Shown: positions 1 to 8,564 of the stretch, piece after piece | Layout of the letters: each line of letters starts with the position of its first letter | Position numbering within the stretch: the stretch's first letter is position 1 | Translations under genes and position numbers: made by a program | DNA from: Bondarzewia mesenterica | Taxonomy: Eukaryota; Basidiomycota; Agaricomycetes; Russulales; Bondarzewiaceae | DNA: 11,211 nt | NCBI GenBank assembly: GCA_004802705.1 | Contig: SGPL01000560.1 | Coordinates: forward strand, 1 to 11,211 | Reading direction: 5' to 3' | The notes under the pieces: model-generated | Told to the model about the DNA's origin: nothing | Database searches by the model: none | The model's input: the letters and a program-made list of their open reading frames with translations, nothing else

Positions 1-530
<530 letters not shown>

Positions 531-535
531 TTCTC

Positions 536-972
536 CTGTCTATGGTTAGTCCCAGAGGGAGCTCAGGTCCATTCTACCAGTGGCGAGGATATGCGTACCA
601 TCGCCCTCAAGACGGCATCCCGAGTGACATGACGTTGGATCAAGCCTAGTTAAGTCCTCGTGATCTGCCCATAATATCAAACTGGACCGTGGTGCCAAAC
701 TTATCTCGCGAGTTACGGCTGACCGGGAGGTGTTTGGGGGAAGTGATCTGTCACTTCGGAGGAGACAATTCAGTAGAACTCAGTTCACTATAAAAGTTGC
801 CCTGTCAATGGTCACATACAGTCCTCAGGTCGCTATCTTATCTGGTCCCTTTTTCAGTATAATCTCAGCATGTTCTCACCTCTTCCCCTCCCGCTTTCAT
901 CGTCGTGTCCACTGCAGGAAGCACGATCACAGAAACTACGGATATCTTAGATTATCTTAAGACGACTTACAG
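536..972. other. intergenic stretch between divergent helicase and FluG-like fragment
   Basis: No gene is supported here. On the minus strand, 536-598 looks like a 63 bp intron (donor GTACGC, CTAAC branch-like site, CAG acceptor) that could join an unseen first exon of the helicase. The frame upstream of it is open for some 30 codons but has no resemblance to Prp43 N-termini that I know. On the plus strand, TTACAG ending at 972 is a plausible acceptor for the FluG-like exon that follows. No TATA box stands out. Confidence 0.4.
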
Positions 973-1357
973 GCTGCCATCGACAATTATGCCCATCCCC
1001 TGCTGTCTGCTCCCAACCGCGCCAGTGTGCCTTTTGAAGGCCTCGTCTCGGACGCATCTGACACCGCACTGGACGATGTTGTCCAGACACGCATATTTTC
1101 GCGCAACTATCGATCTCGCACCACTGTATAGCATCAAGGGCCAAGAGAACGTGACGTGGGATGAGAGCAAGCGGGCTCGAGAGAAGATAGACTATGAAGA
1201 GCTATGCAGGATATGCTTCGAGCCCGCTAAAATCCATTGCTTATTACTTGACGACGGACTCGGTGGAGTGCAGGAGATGTGCGACGGATACCAATGGCAT
1301 GACCGGCTGACAGCGGTCCCGACTCAGAGGATTGTTCGAGTGGAGATCGTCGCTCAG
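973..1357 (+). pseudogene. FluG-type amidohydrolase N-terminal fragment, frameshifted
   Basis: Two adjacent frames together give a FluG-like segment. The first (973 to about 1088) reads AAIDNYAHPLLSAPNR, VPFEGLVSDASDTALDDVVQT; the second (about 1089-1357) reads HAYFRATIDLAPLYSIKG, KIDYEELCRICFEPAKIHCL, LLDDGLGG, YQWHDRLTAVPTQRIVRVEI. This matches, from memory, the start of the amidohydrolase half of fungal FluG proteins (amidohydrolase fused to a glutamine-synthetase-like domain, tied to sporulation signalling in Aspergillus). The frame changes inside ACACG at 1086-1091; restoring one AC unit would bring the two parts into one frame. A good donor (GTACGT) follows at 1358, but none of the expected downstream blocks appears in the next kilobase, and no clean first exon is seen upstream. 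I infer a truncated relic, although a base-call error plus an undetected gene end cannot be excluded. No N lies near the break. Confidence 0.6.
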
Positions 1358-2801
1358 GTACGTTATCTTTCGTCTCAAAAAGTTACATGTTCGTGACGAT
1401 CGGTACATACACCGCACAGTTGGCGCCAGCACCATCGACCGCAGCATGAAACATGACGTCCCGTCACAAATGGCCATACGCGTGGCAAGTCGCATCTGAT
1501 TGACTCACTGACTGACATGGATTTGTTTCCCAAATTCCCTCTCCCAGGCAGTATAGTTATTCCTTCATGGAATTGTACTTGTCTCGCTCGCTCGCTCCTC
1601 AGCATCATCGGAAACACATTCGTCCACGATCCATATTGTAACATTTACGAATATCAGGGTGGACGAATGATCGATCTTTCATGCAACGAACATGGGTCCC
1701 TCGATCGCTCAACGGTCAATTCGCGGAACGAACTAGGGGTGAACCTCGTCATTCAGCGTGGTCCGTGTAGGATGATCGTAAACTTCGTCAAGGTATTCAC
1801 CCGTTGTATTTTTCCAGAGATTTCAAGCTCACAGTTCCGCACAGAGGACTGCATTTACCGCTTGCAGGGACTTAATGGGACAATGACAAGATCCGAAAAG
1901 ATGCCTACTTTATGGTATGTTGGAAGCCGTTTCATGCTGAAGAATTCATCACGCGTCTTTGTTTGCTCCGACAAATTGTAAATGTGTTTGCTCCTCGAAA
2001 ACCCGAGTCATCTGAGTACTGCTGGCAGCCTTTCGCGCGAGATGCCTTCTTCCTACGTACCAACTTCCGCACCACTTTCTCTGGCCTTTATCCAGGGAAC
2101 AATCGTTTTCTCTGTGAGGTCTGCAGAGGAGACTAGCTTTTGCCTGCATCTTACTTCTTTGCTCCTAATTAGTGTGCCTCTTAACTTGTGTTTTCTGACC
2201 GTTCAGTCACATCTTGTCCTCCTCGAGCGTTCCTCGAACGCCATCTTCTCCTGCTCTGCAATCTCGTCGAGGTAGTACTTCTCCTGTACACCCTGTTCTC
2301 GTCTTCTTTCACATTCAGCTCTTCCTGCCCGAGGAAGATATCAGTGGTGCATATGTACCAACCCTGTTGTGGCTTCCGTGTGACCGCGATAGCTCACAGC
2401 CTCCGAGACGGACCTCAGTTCCAGCACCAATGGTAGCCTAGTCTCCCAGTGGAAGATTGTAGACACTTCCCTCAACCTTCGTACCTTAGGATATCCGTGC
2501 CTGACTGTTGGCCGTACATACCAGACATACCAGCTTATGAAGGTGGCGTCGTTGTTTTCCCCAATGAAGAGCTCGTACACCTGCTGCCTCAATCCACACT
2601 GTACATCAAACCTGACACTCATACGTAGATGTTATCGAACTCTCGGACAACGCGTCCACAAATGTGTGACAGAATACCTAGATAAGCATCCACTTTATAA
2701 GCCGGCGGTGGCATCCATCATGAGAGTTCAGTGCAATTCAGAAGAAGGTAGAGTAGGTCATGGTGGAGTGACTCACATTGCTCAGCCCGCCGCCCTACAG
2801 A
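1358..2801. other. unassigned region, no recognisable intact gene
   Basis: Several open frames exist but none is recognisable. The longest (1517-1981, plus, 154 codons) has Cys/Ser-rich, low-conservation-looking composition and no known motif. Two shorter stretches look more protein-like: a charged, coiled-coil-like piece on the minus strand (about 2340-2203, containing EKYYLDEIAEQEKMAFEER and ending in a stop), and a plus-strand piece (about 2521-2628) containing PAYEGGVVVFPNEELVHLLP. Neither has a start codon or consistent splice sites. The stretch includes the left copy of the 65 bp inverted repeat and the 3' flank of the NLR gene. It may be a graveyard of gene or transposon fragments. Confidence 0.4.
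2441..2505 (+). repeat. 65 bp inverted repeat, left copy
   Basis: This segment (starting GTCTCCCAGTGG, ending CCGTGCCTGAC) recurs in inverted orientation at 6892-6956 with 5 mismatches by hand alignment (about 92% identity). It lies left of the NLR gene and is preceded by TA. Similarity stops abruptly at both ends. Read on the minus strand it is open and gives VRHGYPKVRRLREVST, so a shared coding fragment is as possible as a transposon end. Confidence 0.8.
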
Positions 2802-5800
2802 TCAACGCACCGCGCCGTTCTCCAGCAGCAGACGCACGATGCCCTCATGACCGCGAAATGACGCCGCCTGCAGCGCGTTCCCGTATTTTCCACCCTGCGC
2901 GTTGACGTCCGCGCCGTTGTCCAGCAGCAGATGCACGACGACATCGGGACCGCTGACCGATGCCGCCTGCAGCGCGTTCCGGTATCGGCCCCCCTGCATG
3001 TTGACATCAGCACCATTCTCCAGCAGCAGGAGTACCACATCTTCGAGCTTAAGAAGCGAGGCATAGTATATTGGAGATGGAATGCCGTGCTGCGAAAATA
3101 TCCATGGAATGTCCCGGCGCTGCGAAAGTGTCCCTGGAATGTCTTGCTGTGAAAGTGCCCATGGTGGAGCAACACGAGGTCGATCGAGGTCGAAGGCTCG
3201 TATCCAATTAGGGAACTTGGTGTTTGGACTTCGGAACAGTTCTGCAGCCAATTTACTGTTATTGTCAGAAGGCCCGAATCGATAGTGGTCTACCCAGAAT
3301 TGAGCCGCGTAAGCAGCTAGTGGAAAACGCTTTGGAGTGTTGTCGACCAAGAAATCGGGCTCGTCAAATTGCAGAAGGTATGCCAGACAAGTCTGGGAGA
3401 TGAACGAATGAGCAATTCTTGCATCAACACTGTAAGCTGAAGTCGACCCGTTCCGGATGCGGTTCGATATCAAGTATTCCTTGACTGAGAAATGGGCCAA
3501 TTGAACTGTGTGGTCGGAGTCCCCACTCGAAGTGGTGACAAGACTTGAACAAATGCCCAGCACAGCCTGCAGGTCTGGAGGCCGATCACGAGGGTCAAAT
3601 CGAGGAAGTTCATCGTCAAAATTGACCGCGAGGACTTCGCCAAGTTCTCTGATTGTCGGAGGACGTAGGGAAAATGCGAGCCACTGCAAGATTCGGTGAG
3701 CGTATTCACGGTTGTGTCTGCGAATGCCATTCANNATGCGANNATAAGTNNNNTCCAGTGTNTCTGGCANNTCNTTCANAACTTGNNTCANCANACGTCG
3801 ATTNANACAGTNTCGCANNNCANCGATCTGACANTAAACCCAGCGAAACCTTCAGCACATCAGNGGTCCGTCCTCGAGTGAGNGATCAAGAAGTCTGACT
3901 CACATTCCNTNGGCACGGTTNACCAGGGTTGCCTCAATCTCTGCNTGTACGTCGGTNTCCCACATGTCGAAGTCTCGGTTAAGTACATCCNGGACATANA
4001 TGNGNATGTCTCNNTNAACAAGGGCACTCTCNAGACNGATNCTGTNCGACNCCCGAGACTCGAAAGACTTCACTATGTCTCTCTCCGGNCGACTGGTAGC
4101 CANTANGTGTAGGTTGGCGAGCTTCAAACCGACCAGCATCTCGATGAAGGGCAGAAGACGGTCTCGTTCTGTGCATTCATCGACAGCATCAAGAACGACA
4201 TAAGCATGCCGAAACAACCCTAGTAATTCTTTGAGAGTNNNGGTAAGACCAGCCACAGTCGGACGCTGCCNGNCNTTCTGACTTTCAGCGTANAGTCTCT
4301 CNANNGNCNGCGGCGANTTGATGCATACAGAAGAGAANTGNGTGATCAAAGANCTCAACANANTNTNNTGNNGCTGTTTCTCCGGATNGCGNAAATCAAA
4401 GTAGAAAAANGCGACCGCGNNCGANAGGTCTGCNTTGCAGTCANGCTGAAGGTCTTCGATGANGGTAGANCTNCCGATGCCTGTCAGCGNCGTCCACCAC
4501 CCGAANNCNNNTNNAATNCTCACCATAATACACTTTTNCCGCANCCCGCTGTGNNATCANTNAGAATGNGNNAAACNTCGANCNCCNTGTCAGAGNACNT
4601 ACGNATGCCATGNATCCAAAGGAANGAAGNTGCGTGTGCCTTCCAGACCATNAANTCTTCNTCANGCAGAATNNANCTGCCAGTCCCNTNCTGTCGCGTN
4701 TCCAATGCANTTTCATGATTCTCGAANGGGTTCGGGGCGGACAACCATTTGTGAATATCCAAACGATGGTTATCTTCTAANGAANAACGTGAGTTTNAGA
4801 CATGTNATTNCACGACCGAATCCATTCNTGGTGNGACATACTCATNACNNCGTCGAGTGCTGCTAGGCGTTNTTCCACTTTATTNGANGNACCTGCGGCG
4901 NTCGGNTTCTNAGTAACAGTNTGCAGGACCGNNGGAAAGACNNCNGACTCACTGATGATTCNNTCTATACCCTGATCTACTGCCATCCTGAGCGCCTCCC
5001 TCATGNCAGCCTCTGNGCTNTGGGAAGCTACGATAGCGGGGTNNACGTCAGCTGCGCCGNCAAGCCTTACGATAAAAAGGGCGACAATACCTCTCATTAA
5101 CNCNTCCAAATTTTCNAATATCTCATTGGTNACCGACAGAGTGACCGTGGTCACCACTCGATTNTCTTGCNNNGTTAACTGATCCATCTTGGCCAATGCT
5201 TCCTGTACATCTTTGTTCTTNCCNATGAGAGTTTTAAAGTATCTCTCTGGANNGGCAGGCATGAATNCGCTGNGNTGAGACGGGATGCGACCGACTCACC
5301 GACTCGGTTNTCTTTGACTGACTTTGTGACCAGCCCCAAGATCNTAAACAGNTNAGCAAGGNTCTTNACNATCATNTCTTGAATCGGNCGCGTTATGTCG
5401 TGNTCAAGGTGGACCTTGAAACGATCCAGGAAATCGTCCAGATCNTGTANNATNTGGANGATNGAGTCNTAGCTAGAGCTGACACCTTCNGCNGCCTGAN
5501 GAAGNCTTGTAAGCNGTTCANTAGTCTCACATGAGCACGACAGATCTTANGCACACGGAGCAACACCACAATAGCTCCGAATATCGCCGTTGATGGAGGA
5601 AATGCCTGATCATCCAGAGTCAATGNATNGTNGATAATNTGTCTGANTCAGAGCGTACCAGGCTNGCGCCTTGTCCTGCCGCTTNCGCGAACGAGCAGAC
5701 CACCTGGAGNATCGGCTTCAACACGGCCGTGACCTTCTCTCCCGACTTGCGGTACTCATTGAACTTCTTCTGTTCTTCATCGACCAGCTTGAGAACGGCA

Positions 5801-5919
5801 TCTGGAGAATCGACGGTCGCAAAGAGAGAACTCGAGGACAGATCGACCTTGATACCAGTGTCGGACTCGTATTTACGGATGGCTTCTTGCCAAATGGCGT
5901 GAAACTGAGAGCTCGTCAT
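2802..5919 (-). CDS. NLR-type STAND protein: Goodbye-like, NACHT, short ankyrin array
   Basis: Six exons on the minus strand: 5919-5300, 5246-4842, 4776-4603, 4548-4524, 4470-3904 and 3849-2802, with GT-AG introns of 53-65 bp; phases agree throughout (about 946 codons). The start MTSSQFHAIWQEAIRKYES opens a Goodbye-like helical N-terminal domain typical of basidiomycete STAND proteins. A linker (HKWLSAPNPFENHE) leads to NACHT: Walker A GIPGCGKSVL, FFYFD, Walker B YVVLDAVDEC, and TSRPERD-like sensor. A winged-helix-like part follows (ILQWLAFSLRPPTIRELGEV, LAHFSVKEYL), then PSPIYYASLL and two to three 33-residue ankyrin units (NGADVNAQGG, NALQAAS, LLLENGA). Such proteins act as nucleotide-switched sensors in fungal non-self recognition; the ligand is not predictable. 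Oddities: the array stops after LLLENGAVR, short for the class; and exon 1 needs one extra base near 5639 and another near 5546-5552, both beside Ns, so probably consensus errors, though a pseudogene is possible. Confidence 0.85.
2822..3019 (-). repeat. 99 bp tandem ankyrin-coding repeats
   Basis: Two consecutive 99 bp units (2822-2920 and 2921-3019) at the 3' end of the NLR gene, plus the start of a third, encode 33-residue ankyrin repeats with the shared core NGADVN.QGG.Y.NALQAAS. Blocks such as CAGCAGCAG and TGCCGCCTGCAGCGCGTTCC-like stretches are nearly identical between units. This repeat type is prone to unit gain and loss, so the array length may differ between strains. Confidence 0.75.
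3079..3162 (-). repeat. coding minisatellite, three units of 27/30/27 bp
   Basis: Units at 3079-3105, 3106-3135 and 3136-3162 share GGAATG at the start and a CTG(C/T)GAAA core (plus-strand view). On the coding strand they give PWALSQQDI, PGTLSQRRDI and PWIFSQHGI, an in-frame 9-10 residue repeat in the linker between the winged-helix-like part and the ankyrin repeats of the NLR protein. All unit lengths are multiples of three, so the reading frame is kept. Confidence 0.8.
3734..5700. other. block of scattered N positions (left block)
   Basis: Single or short runs of N are scattered through most of the NLR gene and stop sharply near 3734 and 5709; the flanking sequence, including the ankyrin end of the same gene, has none. 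Several NLR introns are especially dense (13 of 54 bases in 4549-4602 and 10 of 53 in 4471-4523 by hand count), yet the GT and AG ends are always called. Confidence 0.9.
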
Positions 5920-6023
5920 GCAGCAATGCTCTAGCGAGAGGATGCAAGGTGATGTGTGAAGATGTGAGAGATGATGGGCGAAGCAAAGCCTGTTCGGCGT
6001 CAAATGGGTAAGGGGCGAAAACC

Positions 6024-6035
6024 TATAATAGTATA
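6024..6035 (-). promoter_or_regulatory. TATA-like element upstream of the NLR gene
   Basis: TATACTATTATA on the minus strand lies about 105 nt upstream of the NLR start codon at 5919, a plausible distance for a TATA box with a short 5' leader. It is the only A/T-rich stretch of this type just upstream of the gene. Such short motifs occur by chance, so this is a weak call. Confidence 0.3.
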
Positions 6036-6891
6036 AAGGAACGCACAAGCCATGCTATGTTGGATATTGATGATGAGCTCGAGCTTTATCGCTATGTGCG
6101 GAGGTGTGCGCCTTGAACGACCAGCGATAGCCGATGATGCACGTGTAGCACACATCTAAGTGTGTTCGCAAGCGGGGAGTAGATTGAGAAATATACGGGT
6201 ATCCTGCTGGTGCATGTGTGGACGAGTCAGGGCTGGGAGTCAAATATGTCAATAATACTAAGTACCACAAGCTAAAACAACTTCGCTAATTGCCGTTCAC
6301 GAGTCGGACATATCGACCAAAAAACATTTATCTGCCTTTCCACGCCGTATGCTGGAACTGTCTAGTAAGTTTGAGTGTCAATGATCGTAGAAGAAATTAC
6401 TTGAGCTACGATTGTGCTGACGAGCTATATTTCCGACTCCAGATGGACTCGACGCGATGCGGGAGGGTACGAAACACTCTCCCGACGACTGGCCCAATAG
6501 ACTCGGCGCACGGTCGAATCTTTACAGATGCTTGTTGGCTGTGTGATCTGAGGCAGGAGGAGAAGGACACTTCGGACTAGTCATGACCACTAGGCTTGTC
6601 ACTAACGGTCGAGTCCGAGATTTACGCGCAGGCTCAAGCCGCCATCGACTCACTCCTCGTGCCACGCCACAGTTCGGACAGTCAGTGACTACTTATAAAC
6701 CTCAATGAACGGACTCCTGGAGCACACTTCTGTACTAGCACCTACGTGCTCATTCGACTCTCACACGCACACATCTGACTGGCAACAATGCGAGGAGAGG
6801 GAGACATCTATCATCCCTTACAAACTCGAGGCACGACATACGCACGATGGACTAAGAAGTATGACTACCCGCCCTTGGCTAGCCCCCGAAC

Positions 6892-6956
6892 GTCAGACAC
6901 GGATATCCTAAGGTACGAAGGTTGAAGGAAGTGTCTACAACCTGCCATTGGGAGAC
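6892..6956 (-). repeat. 65 bp inverted repeat, right copy
   Basis: This is the reverse complement of 2441-2505 with 5 differences. It lies right of the NLR gene, so the pair brackets the whole gene in terminal-inverted-repeat orientation, and TA immediately follows at 6957-6958 just as TA precedes the left copy. Read on the plus strand it is open and gives VRHGYPKVRRLKEVST. Confidence 0.8.
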
Positions 6957-8564
6957 TACCCAGAACTGCCTTATTTAATCTCTGTCTCCCTTGCGACCTT
7001 CCCTGCGTGGTAAAAAACTGTCTTACCACCTGCCCAGTCCTCACATTACTGCTTAGGTACGTCGCATCGTAGCGCATCGTGCCATGTCATGTTGACTTTC
7101 TGTTCTCACTCTGCTGTCTTGCTGTGTCCATGTTCCTTCTCTAGCCTGAGCCCAGAAACAACATCCCCGCGTGCACATTACATCCTCCGACTCTCAAGCA
7201 TCAAGACACTATGAAAGCTCGCGATTTTCCGACGCTACGCGCGCTGTGAGACGCAACTCAGGGTCGTGCCGAGGGCCGCTGCACACGCGCCGGTGGTGGG
7301 CTGTTGCGCTCGAGAGTTTTCAGAGGGTTGGTGGTTATCATGACAAAGACGAGGATGCGAAGGCGAATTGAGAGTGGAATGACTCAGTGGATAGGGCTCG
7401 TGTATGTGGGCAACGCTAGGGTACGTCACCGTTTGCAACACATATCCTATTCCTTGTTTTTATTGACCAGCGAAAAGGCTGATTTTATGGTATATTTCTT
7501 TCGCAGTGAGATGTTGGGAACGCATCAACAGCGCTTTGGGTAGTAGATTGCGCGGGGCACTGTTACGAACGCGACGGCACCTCAGCCCACGCGAGTGACC
7601 CTCCACATATACTCTACGTTGATGGCGGGGTCGCACTTTACTAACAAGTGCAAAGTCCCGTATCGTGTTAGCAGAGGCGTGAGGCAACGGCCAACGCGCG
7701 GGATCCTGATGCTTTTACACACGATGCGCGCTCTCGTCGCCGTCTATCGAGACCACCGTCGCGCCCGAGCGGTCGTGCCGCTCCGCATGCTGCTCACGCT
7801 GCCGTCAATACGATGTGAGTGGTGAACAAGTTTGAAGAAGTGGGTGAGTTTCTTTGTTTCTGTCCTTGCACTCAATTTTTTTTCGATCATATACCAGCAC
7901 ATGAGCAATAGCTGTACTATTTCATTGTGTGCAGGTGAAGACGTGCAGGGCAGTGTCTTGCCGCCCCCGCCTTCGTCAGGCGCTACCCCTGTGTTACCCG
8001 CTTTTCCTGCGCACGCACTTTCCTTCCATCGCGTTTGACGCATCGCTGATCTCAGTCATCAAGACGGTTCACGAAGTAACTCTCACCCCCCCTCCCTTCC
8101 CCCTTACGTTCATCTTCCTGTATACTCACCCCCGGCATTCCGGTACCTCCATTCGCTCAGTATCGCAAGACAGTTTTCACGTGCCCGTTTTCCGATTCTG
8201 ACGAGCTACGAGTTTTGGATTGGCAAAATGTGTACGAGGTAGACTGACAATGTCGGTATCGAGCAACACTAGACCGATTCGTAGTGCTCTAAACGTAGGA
8301 TGCTCTGTCCAATGGCACGCCGCCAGTGAGTGCCGCAGCGTGATAACCATCGCGACCGCATCATGGCAAATCTTTTTCACACAAAGACTAATCGTACAGT
8401 CCTCAAATGCTCGTATTCGTAATGCTGCCCTACACAAACTCAGAATAATACACACTCGCTACTGTTCTCTTACAAAACTAGCAAAGCTGGTTTATGATCC
8501 TCCTCTTGAGATGGGGAGAAAAATAAGAGACCGTGACATTGCCACAAGTCCGACTATTCCCTTC

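Larger units (their letters stand above)
5920..8564. other. gene-poor 2.6 kb spacer
   Basis: No frame here has a recognisable motif, and none of the many 60-100 codon open frames on either strand combines a good start with consistent splicing. Visible items are the 5' flank of the NLR gene, the right copy of the 65 bp inverted repeat (6892-6956), intron-like signals at 7421-7507 (GTACGT...TTTCTTTCGCAG) without supporting exons, a weak spliced candidate at 7595-8038, and a pyrimidine-rich run at about 8082-8105. I found no tRNA-like fold by eye. Confidence 0.45.

Noticed and set aside
905..972. Extending the FluG-like fragment upstream from 905 or from ATG 870
   Set aside because: The 905 codon is GTG, and the frame of the conserved segment has a stop at 958-960; no donor in the right phase was found, so the exon was started at the acceptor 972/973.
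1517..1981. 154-codon open frame
   Set aside because: No recognisable motif, no continuation of the FluG fragment, and composition not clearly coding; mentioned only within the unassigned region.
2822..3019. CRISPR-like or satellite array
   Set aside because: The 99 bp periodicity is fully explained by ankyrin-coding units in a eukaryotic gene.
5247..5262. Start of a separate protein at MPA.PERYFKTL in the NLR region
   Set aside because: That Met lies inside the 53 bp intron 5247-5299; the exon joins the upstream Goodbye-like exon in phase.
2441..6956. Calling the inverted repeats a proven transposon carrying the NLR gene
   Set aside because: No transposase, the repeats are short, and a two-base TA flank is expected by chance fairly often; kept only as a hypothesis.
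7421..7507. Intron-like segment with strong donor and polypyrimidine acceptor
   Set aside because: No combination of flanking frames gives a continuous coding sequence; left as an isolated signal.
7595..8038. Possible two-exon gene on the plus strand (intron about 7814-7934, GTGAGT...GTGCAG)
   Set aside because: The splice sites keep frame, but the product is low-complexity Arg/Pro-rich sequence with no motif, and neighbouring frames look equally open; too weak to call.
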